Shown: one piece after another, positions 36,867 to 45,271 of the stretch
How the letters are laid out: each line of letters opens with the position of its first letter
Numbering within the stretch: position 1 is the stretch's first letter
Source: Coprococcus aceti
Lineage (GTDB): Bacteria > Bacillota > Clostridia > Lachnospirales > Lachnospiraceae
Direction of reading: 5' to 3'
Length of the DNA stretch: 64,000 bases
Assembly (NCBI RefSeq): GCF_025567285.1
Contig: NZ_JAOQJT010000009.1
Location: 1-64,000 of the forward strand
Notes under the pieces: generated by a model
Told to the model about the DNA's origin: nothing
The model's input: only the letters and a program-made list of their open reading frames with translations
Databases searched by the model: none
Made by a program: the position numbers and the translations under genes

Positions 36867-38303
36867 CTACAGTGAATTGTAGAGATCCTTATATATATTC
36901 GCTGAGTTATACCATGAGTAATCCTGTCTCATGCCACGCTCCTGGATTCCATACCATGCCTCTTTGTTGTTATAGTACACTTCCTTTGCATAGTTTATGG
37001 CATTGAGGAGCTCATATGCATCATAATTAGCAAATGAAAATCCTGTTCCTGTACCCTCGAACTGATTATAAGCCTCAACAGTATCTGCAAGACCACCTGT
37101 CTCTCTTACTACTGGAACTGTGCCATATCTGAGTGCCATGAGCTGTGTGAGTCCACATGGCTCAAATCTTGAAGGCACGAGCATCACATCGCAGCCTGCA
37201 TACATCTTATGAGATCTCTCATCTGAATAATAGATGTTCGCTGATACCTTTGCAGGATGTATTCCCTGATAATACTTGAACATGTTCTCGTACTTGCCGT
37301 CACCGGTGCCGAGGACGATGAACTGTACTCCGTCACAGCATATATCGTTCATGATCCTGTCAACCAGATCAAGACCCTTCTGGTCTGTGAGTCTGGATAT
37401 GATTCCTATTACAAACTGATTCTCATCCTGAGGAAGTCCACATTCCTTCTGCAGTTCGATCTTGTTGATCTTCTTGAGCTGTCTGAAGTTATCCACGCTG
37501 TAGTTCTTATATACCTGTGGATCTGTTGCAGGATTCCATACCTCGTAATCTATACCGTTGACAATGCCCCAGAGTGACTGCCATCTGGCACTTAAGAGCC
37601 CGTCAAGTCCCTCTCCATAATATGGAGTCTGTATCTCCTTGGCATATGTGTTACTTACCGTTGTTATCTTATCTGCATATACAAGTCCGCCCTTGAGCAT
37701 GGCAGCATCCTTCTGGATTTCCAGCTTGTCCGGTGTAAATACATAATCAGGGAGTCCTGAATACTCCTGAATGGTCTTTATATCCCACTTGCCCTGGAAC
37801 TGGAGATTATGAATAGTCATAACAGACTTCATGCTTGTATAGAACATATCTCCTGCAAACAGAGTCTTGAGATATACAGGCACAAGTCCTGCCTGCCAGT
37901 CATGACAGTGAAGTATATCCGGCTGGAAACCGATCGATGGAAGGATCGAAAGCGCTGCCTTTGAGAAATAACAGAACTTCTCGATATCCCACTTTACATC
38001 ACCATAAGGTGTAAATCCGTTAAAGTAATACTCGTTATCTATGAAATATACCTTGACACCCTCATACTCCAGATACATAACGCCAACATAATCATTCTTG
38101 TAACCGATGTCCATATAAAAATGCGTTATATACTGCATCTTCTCCCTGTACTTGTTCGGAATACAGAGATAATTCGGCATGATGACTCTCACATCATACT
38201 CGTTCTTATCAAATATCTTTGGCAGTGTTCCAACTACATCCGCAAGACCACCCGTCTTTATAAATGGCACACACTCTGATGCTATATATGCAACCTTCTT
38301 CAT
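36867..38303 (-). CDS. glgA: Glycogen synthase
   Basis: Extends alpha-1,4-glucan from ADP-glucose (GT5 family). The N-terminal ADP-glucose motif KTGGLADVVGTLP, the acceptor-region HCHDWQAGLVPVYLKT, and the C-terminal SRFEPCGLTQLMALRYGTVPVV and GGLADTV are present. Start ATG 38303 has GGAGGG 8 bases upstream, giving 478 residues. It is alone, without glgB, glgC or glgP nearby, under its own strong promoter. Confidence 0.96.
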   Translation of the reverse strand: MKKVAYIASECVPFIKTGGLADVVGTLPKIFDKNEYDVRVIMPNYLCIPNKYREKMQYITHFYMDIGYKNDYVGVMYLEYEGVKVYFIDNEYYFNGFTPYGDVKWDIEKFCYFSKAALSILPSIGFQPDILHCHDWQAGLVPVYLKTLFAGDMFYTSMKSVMTIHNLQFQGKWDIKTIQEYSGLPDYVFTPDKLEIQKDAAMLKGGLVYADKITTVSNTYAKEIQTPYYGEGLDGLLSARWQSLWGIVNGIDYEVWNPATDPQVYKNYSVDNFRQLKKINKIELQKECGLPQDENQFVIGIISRLTDQKGLDLVDRIMNDICCDGVQFIVLGTGDGKYENMFKYYQGIHPAKVSANIYYSDERSHKMYAGCDVMLVPSRFEPCGLTQLMALRYGTVPVVRETGGLADTVEAYNQFEGTGTGFSFANYDAYELLNAINYAKEVYYNNKEAWYGIQERGMRQDYSWYNSANIYKDLYNSL

Positions 38304-38345
38304 CAAATAAACCCTCCATAACATTTAGACATTAAATCCTTGTAC

Positions 38346-38374
38346 ATTATATCACACGGGTATCCATAATTCAA
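38346..38374 (-). promoter_or_regulatory. Promoter of glgA
   Basis: TTGAAT (38369-38374) and TATAAT (38346-38351) are 17 bases apart on the minus strand, with TGA forming an extended -10. It sits back to back with the promoter of the divergent DUF5721 gene. Confidence 0.8.
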
Positions 38375-38395
38375 TAAATCAGTGTATCTATATTG

Positions 38396-38424
38396 TTGCA
38401 TTTGCCACATTCCGCTGATATACT
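38396..38424 (+). promoter_or_regulatory. Promoter of the DUF5721 gene
   Basis: TTGCAT (38396-38401) and TATACT (38419-38424) are 17 bases apart. Only 21 bases separate this -35 box from that of the divergent glgA promoter, so one regulator could affect both. Confidence 0.75.
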
Positions 38425-38485
38425 TTTAGCATGCAGCCGCACGCAGATACGGCTGGATCACAATCCAGAAAACAGGAGATTTTCA

Positions 38486-38983
38486 ATGTTAGACATCACC
38501 ATCACCGAGACCAGGGACTTCGTGAAGAAGCTTCTGATGGACAATACATTTGACCGTTTTCTCGCCATGGAGGCATTTGTAAAAAGCGGGATAACATACA
38601 GCTTTGACGGAAGGGTAAACAAGGATTTCTATGACAAGGAGGAGCTGGAGCTCATGGCTTCCACATCCTACGCCTCATGGGAGTCCATAAAACCACATGT
38701 ATATAATGTTATAAGAGGGAAGAAGCTGCCACTGAGCTTCAAGATAGTGCTCGTGCTCTCCCAGCCGGACATCATGGATATGCTTGAGAAGAACCATCTC
38801 ACCATACCGGTATCCGATGTGGCAAATCTCACCTTGAACGTCTACTATGACGGCATGAGCATACAACTCACATCCATGGCGACCCAGAACATATTCACCA
38901 TGGATAAGACCCTTGAGCATGTGTGGGATGCGGAGATCAGGGATTTCCTGAAGACTGCCGGAATATATTTCACCGAAAGCTGA
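38486..38983 (+). CDS. DUF5721 family protein
   Basis: A 165-residue soluble protein with no known function. The start MLDITITETRDFVKKLL, FDGRVNKDFYD and VLSQPDIMDMLEKN resemble a small family I know from Lachnospiraceae as DUF5721. There are no membrane segments or cofactor motifs. ATG 38486 has AGGAG 7 bases upstream. It is divergent from glgA and is followed by its own terminator. Confidence 0.7.
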   Translation: MLDITITETRDFVKKLLMDNTFDRFLAMEAFVKSGITYSFDGRVNKDFYDKEELELMASTSYASWESIKPHVYNVIRGKKLPLSFKIVLVLSQPDIMDMLEKNHLTIPVSDVANLTLNVYYDGMSIQLTSMATQNIFTMDKTLEHVWDAEIRDFLKTAGIYFTES

Positions 38984-39012
38984 TTTTTTGAAGAAATTTA
39001 ATATGATTTTTG

Positions 39013-39047
39013 AAGATCCGGCACCTCATCTGATGCCGGATTTCTTA
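39013..39047 (+). terminator. Terminator after the DUF5721 gene
   Basis: ATCCGGCA (39016-39023) pairs with TGCCGGAT (39034-39041), followed by TTCTT. The T tract is short but the stem is strong. Confidence 0.65.
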
Positions 39048-39060
39048 CGCGCCGTCCCTG

Positions 39061-39087
39061 TTAGCACTCATTTTGTCCGAGTGCTAA
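39061..39087 (+). promoter_or_regulatory. CIRCE operator for HrcA
   Basis: TTAGCACTC (39061-39069), a 9-base spacer, then GAGTGCTAA (39079-39087): a perfect match to the CIRCE consensus bound by the heat-shock repressor HrcA. It lies 7 bases upstream of the htpG -35 box, so HrcA should control htpG here. Confidence 0.95.
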
Positions 39088-39094
39088 TTTTTTC

Positions 39095-39123
39095 TTGACT
39101 TTAGTTCCCAGCTGATTTATCAT
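39095..39123 (+). promoter_or_regulatory. Promoter of htpG
   Basis: TTGACT (39095-39100) and TATCAT (39118-39123) are 17 bases apart, just downstream of the CIRCE operator. A vegetative sigma-A type promoter. Confidence 0.75.
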
Positions 39124-39135
39124 ACCTTTTAGCCT

Positions 39136-39190
39136 GATGTGTCAGTGTACATTTCTATTAAGATTGAACACAGATCGGGGATGACACATC
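39136..39190 (+). other. Long-range inverted repeat in the htpG leader
   Basis: GATGTGTCA (39136-39144) is complementary to TGACACATC (39182-39190), a 9-bp stem closing a 37-base loop within the 5' untranslated region. It has no T tract. It ends about 25 bases before the AAGGAG ribosome-binding site. Confidence 0.45.
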
Positions 39191-39232
39191 TTTCATTGAA
39201 AACCATTATATTTTAAGGAGATGTATACAATT

Positions 39233-41191
39233 ATGAAGAACGGAAATTTATCGATCAACAGTGAAAACATTTTCCCTGTCATCAAGAAGTGGCTGTATTC
39301 AGACCACGATATATTTGTCAGGGAGCTTATATCAAACGGCTGTGATGCCGTGACAAAGCTTAAGAAGCTGTCTCTCATGGGCGAATTTGACGAGCCGGAT
39401 GAGCCATATCGTATAGATGTGACCACAAGTGCCAACGACAAGACCATCACATTTACCGATAACGGTATCGGTATGACTGAGGAGGAGGTTGAGAAATATA
39501 TCAACCAGATCGCTTTCTCAGGAGCCGAGGCATTCCTTGAGCAGTACAAGGACAAGGCAACAGAGGAACAGATCATCGGTCACTTCGGACTGGGCTTCTA
39601 CTCCGCATTCATGGTTGCCGACAAGGTCACCATCGAGACAAAGTCATACAAGGACGGCGAGGACGCTGTATACTGGGAGTGCAAGGACGGTCTTGAATAC
39701 TCCATGAAGAAGTGCATTAAGGCTGACCGAGGTACTACCATCACCCTTTATCTGAACGAGGACAGCTATGAATTTGCAAATGAATACAGAATCAAGGAGG
39801 TCATCGACAAGTATTGTTCGTTCATGCCTGTTGAGATCTACTACACCAACGCAGACGAGCCACAGGAAGATCCTAAGGATGCTACTGTAGACGTGGATGC
39901 AAAGGAAGTCAGCGACACAGCAGATAATGCTGAGGACAGCAAGGGCCCAGACGCAGACGATACAAAGACCGAGGAGAAGAAGCCTGAAGCTCCTAAGCCA
40001 CTCAACACCACTACCCCACTGTGGGCAAAGCATCCAAACGACTGCACCGACGAGGAATACAAGGAGTTCTACAGAAAGGTATTCCACGACTACAAGGAGC
40101 CTCTGTTCTGGATACACCTGAACATGGACTACCCATTCAACCTGAAAGGTATCCTGTACTTCCCTAAGATCAATACACAGTATGACAACCTTGAGGGAAC
40201 GATCAAGCTGTACAACAACCAGGTATTCGTCGCCGACAATATCAAGGAAGTAATCCCTGAATTTCTCATGCTCTTAAAGGGATGTATCGACTGTCCTGAT
40301 CTTCCACTGAACGTATCACGTAGTGCGCTCCAGAATGACGGATTTGTCAAGAAGATCTCAGACTACATCACCAAGAAGGTTGCAGACAAGCTGTCCGGCA
40401 TGTACAAGACACACAGAGAGGACTACGAGAAGTACTGGGATGACATCAACCCATTTATCAAGTTTGGTTGTCTGAAGGATCTCAAGTTTCTCGACAAGAT
40501 GAAGGACTTCTGTATATACAAGAATCTTGATGGCAAGTATATAACTCTCCCTGAGTATCTTGAGGCAGGAAAAGAGAAATACGAGAACAAGGTATTCTAT
40601 GTAACCGACGAGCAGGCTCAGTCACAGTACATCAATATGTTCAAGGCTGAGGGCATGGACGCGCTGATCATGACGCAGACCATCGACAGCCCATTCATCA
40701 CACTGCTTGAGCAGAAGAATGAGAATGTTCACTTCTACAGAATAGACGCTGAGCTCTCTGACAACTTTGTCGGCGAGGAGCTCTCCGAGGAGACTGCAAA
40801 GGAATACAAGGATAAGCTCACAGCTACATTTGAGAAAGCTCTCGACATGAAGAACCTGAATGTAAAGGTTGAATCCCTGAAGGATGAGAATACATCTTCT
40901 ATCCTCACCCAGCCTGAGGAGACAAGACGTATGCAGGAAATGATGAAGATGTACGGCATGGCCGGTATGGATCCATCAATGTTCGGTCAGGGCGAGGGAG
41001 AGACACTCATCCTGAACAGCAACAACAAGCTTGTTAAATACGTTCTGGACAACCCTGACAGCGACAACACAGCTACGATCTGCTGCCAGTTATATGATCT
41101 GGCCGTACTTGCCAACCGTCCACTGTCAGCAGAGGCAATGACCAAGTTCATCGCAAGAAGCAACGAAATCCTTGGAATACTTACAAAGTAA
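39233..41191 (+). CDS. htpG: Molecular chaperone HtpG (Hsp90)
   Basis: ATP-dependent chaperone. N-terminal GHKL ATPase: LISNGCDAVTKLK, DNGIGMTEEEV, GHFGLGFYSAFMVAD. Middle domain: PLFWIHLNMDYPFNLKGILYFP and CPDLPLNVSRSALQNDG. A C-terminal dimerisation domain follows. Residues about 205-257 form an acidic, charged linker (rich in Asp, Glu, Lys, Pro) between ATPase and middle domains, longer than in E. coli HtpG. Start: ATG 39233 is 12 bases after AAGGAG; an ATG at 39221 touches the site and cannot be used. 652 residues. Control by CIRCE is visible upstream. Confidence 0.96.
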   Translation: MKNGNLSINSENIFPVIKKWLYSDHDIFVRELISNGCDAVTKLKKLSLMGEFDEPDEPYRIDVTTSANDKTITFTDNGIGMTEEEVEKYINQIAFSGAEAFLEQYKDKATEEQIIGHFGLGFYSAFMVADKVTIETKSYKDGEDAVYWECKDGLEYSMKKCIKADRGTTITLYLNEDSYEFANEYRIKEVIDKYCSFMPVEIYYTNADEPQEDPKDATVDVDAKEVSDTADNAEDSKGPDADDTKTEEKKPEAPKPLNTTTPLWAKHPNDCTDEEYKEFYRKVFHDYKEPLFWIHLNMDYPFNLKGILYFPKINTQYDNLEGTIKLYNNQVFVADNIKEVIPEFLMLLKGCIDCPDLPLNVSRSALQNDGFVKKISDYITKKVADKLSGMYKTHREDYEKYWDDINPFIKFGCLKDLKFLDKMKDFCIYKNLDGKYITLPEYLEAGKEKYENKVFYVTDEQAQSQYINMFKAEGMDALIMTQTIDSPFITLLEQKNENVHFYRIDAELSDNFVGEELSEETAKEYKDKLTATFEKALDMKNLNVKVESLKDENTSSILTQPEETRRMQEMMKMYGMAGMDPSMFGQGEGETLILNSNNKLVKYVLDNPDSDNTATICCQLYDLAVLANRPLSAEAMTKFIARSNEILGILTK

Positions 41192-41245
41192 TATAATCTG
41201 TCTGCCGGTTTACGGCAGCAGATCCTAATGGATAACTAACACAAC

Positions 41246-41300
41246 AAAAAGCAGCAGCCCGATATGTCTTTGATAGCATATCAGGCTGCTGCTCTTTTAT
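41246..41300. terminator. Bidirectional terminator between htpG and map
   Basis: AGCAGCAGCC (41250-41259) pairs with GGCTGCTGCT (41284-41293), with an inner GATATG/CATATC stem. AAAAA precedes and CTTTTATT follows, so it can end both convergent genes. Confidence 0.88.
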
Positions 41301-41313
41301 TCTATTCCACTCC

Positions 41314-42186
41314 CTAGTGGGCAAGTATCTCCACTCCATGTTCTGTCATAACCAGTGTGTACTCCCACTGTGCCGATGGTGAGCCATCCTCCGTGTAGAT
41401 AGTCCAGCCGTCATCTGCATCCTGATATACATCAGGGCCGCCCATGTTGATCATAGGTTCAATGGTGAACACCATTCCCGGAGCAAGCACATAATCCTTG
41501 CCAGGCTGTCCTATATGACTTACATAAGGCTCCTCATGAATTGCAAGACCTACTCCATGGCCGCCTATCTCACGGACAACCGAATAGCCCTGATCCTGTG
41601 CAAATTTGTTGATGGCATATCCTATATCTCCTATGGTCACATATGGCTTGCTGCACACCTCAACACCTATATCAAGAGCCTTCTTTGTATCCTCTACAAG
41701 CTTCTTCCATGCGGGATCAACATTTCCCAGCATGAACATTCTTGATGAGTCTCCGAAATATCCCTTGTACTCTGTTGTACAGTCGATATTAACTATATCT
41801 CCATCCTGGAGAATAATGTCATCACTTGGAATGCCGTGGCATACCACATCATTTACCGATATACACACACTCTTAGGATATCCCTCATATCCAAGACATG
41901 CAGGAATAGCGTCTATGGACTTTGTATAGTTATAGATAAGGTCATCCAGCTCTCTGGTAGACACTCCTATCTTGACAAATGGAGTTATGTAGTCGAGCAC
42001 AGATGTGTTGACCTTTGAAGCCTCCCTGATTCCCTCGATCTGCTCTGCGTTCTTGATCATCGCATGTGTAGGGATCTTGAATCCTCTGTTCTTCATATCC
42101 TCAAGCTTATCGTCAAGAGCCAGGTGACAGGCCTTGTATTTCTTACCACTTCCGCACCAGCACATATCATTTCTACCAAGTTTCAT
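41314..42186 (-). CDS. map: Methionine aminopeptidase type I with SEC-C zinc motif
   Basis: Removes the initiator methionine. An N-terminal SEC-C zinc motif (MCWCGSGKKYKACH, residues 8-21) is followed by the pita-bread catalytic domain, with metal ligands in NIDCTTEYKGYFGDSSRMF, GHGVGLAIHEEPYV and FTIEPMIN. 290 residues. GAGG lies 6 bases before ATG. The SEC-C extension, which may dock on ribosomes, is found in some Clostridia. The gene stands alone, away from the ribosomal-protein operon where another map often lies. Confidence 0.95.
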   Translation of the reverse strand: MKLGRNDMCWCGSGKKYKACHLALDDKLEDMKNRGFKIPTHAMIKNAEQIEGIREASKVNTSVLDYITPFVKIGVSTRELDDLIYNYTKSIDAIPACLGYEGYPKSVCISVNDVVCHGIPSDDIILQDGDIVNIDCTTEYKGYFGDSSRMFMLGNVDPAWKKLVEDTKKALDIGVEVCSKPYVTIGDIGYAINKFAQDQGYSVVREIGGHGVGLAIHEEPYVSHIGQPGKDYVLAPGMVFTIEPMINMGGPDVYQDADDGWTIYTEDGSPSAQWEYTLVMTEHGVEILAH

Positions 42187-42299
42187 AATTAACCTCTTTC
42201 TTTATTGCATAATATTTTCATTACATACCTATGGTATTAGCCACAAATACTATAATACGTTTTTGAGAATAATTCCACATTTTAATATGATAAATATTG

Positions 42300-44405
42300 T
42301 CAATTATCCTCGTCTATCCCCAGATACCTGGCAACATATGTATAATACCCCGACTCTGTTATGTTGTCAGCTGCTGTAAATTTATCCGCGACATATAGCT
42401 GCATCGCAATGAAGCTGTCATCCGATACCTCCGCACCCGTGTGGGATGTCAGCGTGTCCGTGACTGCGTTATATTCAAATGCATCCGTTATAAAGCTTCT
42501 GTCCGGGAACAGCACCAGTCCTGTACTGTCTGACAGGATATCCCTTCCTATGATGAGCCTCGAATCATAATCCACTCCCATGAAATTGAGCATGGTCGGC
42601 AGGATATCTATACTGCTGCACACCTTGTCAACTCTCACCGGCTTCTCCATCGACGCCGACCATATGACAAGTCTGCTCCTGTACGCCTCAAGACTGTTTC
42701 CAAAGTTCTCCCCTGCCAGTTCATCCACAACGTCCATATTGTCATACGGTACATGATCCCCCGCCAGGACGATAACAGTATTGTCCAGCAGCCCCTTCTT
42801 CTCAAGTCTCTTCATCATATATTCAAGCATCTTTTCCATTTCGTACTGGGATGCCAGATATGCCTTTGTCGTATCCAGGACATAGTTAAGGTTACTGACC
42901 ACAGCCTTGTTCTTCTCCGCCATGGCATTTGCCGCACCGTATCCATATGGCACATGACCGCTGACCGTCAGGTAGTACAGGTGGAACGGCTGCGTCTCTG
43001 TATACTTGTCAAATGTCTCCTCCATCATGACAAGATCCGACTGAGGCCACATGTCCTGCCCGTTCTCGTCAGTCTGGTACTCAAGCCCATTACCGCTGGC
43101 TATCCACTCGTATCCCAGCGCCGTATGGGTGATATTCCTGTCATAATATGTATAGTCGTTGTCATGGAATCCGTAACAGCTATAGCCGAGTCTCTTGAGC
43201 GTATTCGCCATGGAAAACAGCATGCCATTCTCATTGTCGGCAGCCCTGCACATACTGAGGTATGAACCGTTCTTAGTCGGGCTTCCCATCAGGTTTGCAT
43301 ACTCTCCGCCTAATGTTGAACCATACCATAGCGGCTGATAGTAATTTTCAAAGACAAAGCCCTCGTCCGCAAGTTTTGACAGTGTAGGGAACAGACCGGA
43401 ATCAAGCGCATAGCCTGAGAACCCCTCCGCAGTTATCCATATGACATTATAGCCCTCGAACATACCTGTATATTCATTCTTATTTGTCGGGGGTATATTT
43501 GCAAAATATTCGCTGAGCGATGAAACCGCATCATTTCCCGCAAGGTCATTTATGGCATCAAAATCCAGATCCAGGACATTCGGGGATATGTCGATCACAA
43601 CCTCCTCTGTGGTCGCTTCCGCGACATCCACCGTCTCGGTGGTAATCTCCTGCATCGTTGTGCTCTCTGTGGAGGCAAGTGAGTCGATATCGACCTCACC
43701 ACCCGAGGCAAAGTTTATCCTGCTCTGTGCTGAGCTCTTGCCTGCGATACCCTCTCTGACATCCACCACAAAACTCTCCATGACGCCGAGCTTTTCAACA
43801 GAGAGATCAACCGATGTATATTCCTTGTATAAATTGTACGGACTGTACACATCCGAGTCCACAGCCCACATCAAAAACAGTGTTGTGGCATACACCAGAG
43901 CTGTTCCGGCGGCACCTATGAGGTTCACCCACCACCTTCTCCTGTCAAATGCCATAAATGTCCATATGCACACGATCATTATGAGCACCGGGACAGCCAG
44001 AAGAATAACGTCCACTATCTGTGCCTTTATATTGGATATGACCGTGTCCGCATTGTCCACAGCCTGATTGCCGAATTTTATGGTTCCCATAACAGACAGA
44101 TAGTTGTTGAAGACAGAATGATATACGTACTGGGCGATGAAGATCACACCCGTAAACAACGTGAACAGCGTTGCAAGTATCTTATTGATGACCGGCGGAA
44201 AAAATCCTGTCAGCACGCCGAACACGCCTCCCGCCACCACCGCAAATGCTATTATAGCGGCTATGTTTCCATCATCCAGGCTGAAATTCATGCCGTGAAA
44301 CAGCAATTCATAATACAGGATCAACACAGTGAACAGTATCCACCCCGACCATTTTCTGAAATATTCCCTTACATCCCCAAACATCGCCTTAAAAAACTTT
44401 ATCAT
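42300..44405 (-). CDS. LtaS-like phosphoglycerol transferase / sulfatase family
   Basis: Membrane enzyme of the lipoteichoic acid synthase family that transfers glycerol phosphate from phosphatidylglycerol to a growing polymer. Five N-terminal membrane segments (about 1-200), a Ser/Thr/Glu-rich linker (about 230-290) and an extracellular alkaline-phosphatase-fold domain. Likely metal and catalytic residues: ITAEGFSGYA (Glu), YGSTLGGEYANLMG (Thr nucleophile), and LAGDHVPYDN (Asp, His). 701 residues is near the usual 600-700. An LCP ligase is encoded at 12754; the two could act on the same class of surface polymers, which is inference. Confidence 0.9.
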   Translation of the reverse strand: MIKFFKAMFGDVREYFRKWSGWILFTVLILYYELLFHGMNFSLDDGNIAAIIAFAVVAGGVFGVLTGFFPPVINKILATLFTLFTGVIFIAQYVYHSVFNNYLSVMGTIKFGNQAVDNADTVISNIKAQIVDVILLAVPVLIMIVCIWTFMAFDRRRWWVNLIGAAGTALVYATTLFLMWAVDSDVYSPYNLYKEYTSVDLSVEKLGVMESFVVDVREGIAGKSSAQSRINFASGGEVDIDSLASTESTTMQEITTETVDVAEATTEEVVIDISPNVLDLDFDAINDLAGNDAVSSLSEYFANIPPTNKNEYTGMFEGYNVIWITAEGFSGYALDSGLFPTLSKLADEGFVFENYYQPLWYGSTLGGEYANLMGSPTKNGSYLSMCRAADNENGMLFSMANTLKRLGYSCYGFHDNDYTYYDRNITHTALGYEWIASGNGLEYQTDENGQDMWPQSDLVMMEETFDKYTETQPFHLYYLTVSGHVPYGYGAANAMAEKNKAVVSNLNYVLDTTKAYLASQYEMEKMLEYMMKRLEKKGLLDNTVIVLAGDHVPYDNMDVVDELAGENFGNSLEAYRSRLVIWSASMEKPVRVDKVCSSIDILPTMLNFMGVDYDSRLIIGRDILSDSTGLVLFPDRSFITDAFEYNAVTDTLTSHTGAEVSDDSFIAMQLYVADKFTAADNITESGYYTYVARYLGIDEDN

Positions 44406-44424
44406 ACGTTGAAATCTCCCATAT

Positions 44425-44472
44425 AAACAAAAAAAATAAAGATATGGCCCTTAACTCCATATCTTTATTTTA
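44425..44472 (-). terminator. Terminator after pyrE
   Basis: A 14-bp perfect stem AAATAAAGATATGG/CCATATCTTTATTT (44434-44447, 44457-44470) is followed on the minus strand by a run of eight T. It ends the transcript that begins upstream of the chorismate mutase gene. Confidence 0.88.
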
Positions 44473-44517
44473 TATAATATTTTAAGACTTTTTACAATAT
44501 TTTAAGATATATTATAT

Positions 44518-45192
44518 CTACTTTACACCGTACTGATCGTAGTAAGCGTCGATAGCGGCCTTAAGGGTGTCATCTATGATAACTCTTCCCTTATACTCTC
44601 TGTTGTAAAGATGCTCCACTACCTCTGCCATTGTTACGATAGCTGTTGTCTTGATTCCGTAGTTCTCCTCGATCTCTGTCAGCGCACTCTTCTCGCCCTG
44701 GCCTCTCTCCATTCTGTCTACTGAAACCACAAGACCCATGACATCCACGTCGCCCTGTGCCTTGATGATAGGAAGTGTCTCCTGAATAGATGTTCCGGCT
44801 GTTGTGACATCCTCGATGATGACAACCTTATCGCCATCCTCTATAGGACTTCCAAGGAGTATTCCCTTGTCGCCGTGATCCTTTACCTCTTTTCTGTTTG
44901 AGCAATACTTGATGTCCTCATCGTACATCTCTGCTATGGACATAGTTGTCGCAACTGTGAGAGGTATTCCCTTGTATGCAGGGCCAAATAACACATCAAA
45001 GTCCAGACCGAACTCTGCATTTATAGCCTCAGCATAATACTCGCCAAGTCTCTTGAGCTGGGCACCTGTTCTGTAAAAGCCTGTATTGACAAAAAATGGT
45101 GTCTTTCTTCCACTCTTTGTAACGAAATCTCCAAACTTGAGTACGTTACAGTCAATCATAAATTCGATAAATTCCTTCTTGTACTGTTCCAT
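44518..45192 (-). CDS. pyrE: Orotate phosphoribosyltransferase
   Basis: Joins orotate and PRPP to make OMP. The PRPP-binding signature VVIIEDVTTAGTSIQE (about 125) is clear; DFVTKSGRKTPFFVNTG is the family start region. Start ATG 45192 is chosen from the family N terminus (MEQYKKEFIEFM); AGGAGG lies 12 bases upstream. 224 residues. It is the last gene of the pyr unit, separated from pyrD by the large GGDEF/EAL gene. Confidence 0.95.
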   Translation of the reverse strand: MEQYKKEFIEFMIDCNVLKFGDFVTKSGRKTPFFVNTGFYRTGAQLKRLGEYYAEAINAEFGLDFDVLFGPAYKGIPLTVATTMSIAEMYDEDIKYCSNRKEVKDHGDKGILLGSPIEDGDKVVIIEDVTTAGTSIQETLPIIKAQGDVDVMGLVVSVDRMERGQGEKSALTEIEENYGIKTTAIVTMAEVVEHLYNREYKGRVIIDDTLKAAIDAYYDQYGVK

Positions 45193-45271
45193 GTCTCTGC
45201 GAATCCTCCTGTTTTCAGGCTTTTTTGCCCTTTTTCTTACACATACTACCATAATCCATATAAAGATTCAA

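Noticed and set aside
39221..39232. Upstream ATG for htpG
   Set aside because: It directly abuts the AAGGAG site, leaving no spacing for initiation; the family start MKNGNLSIN is at the next ATG.
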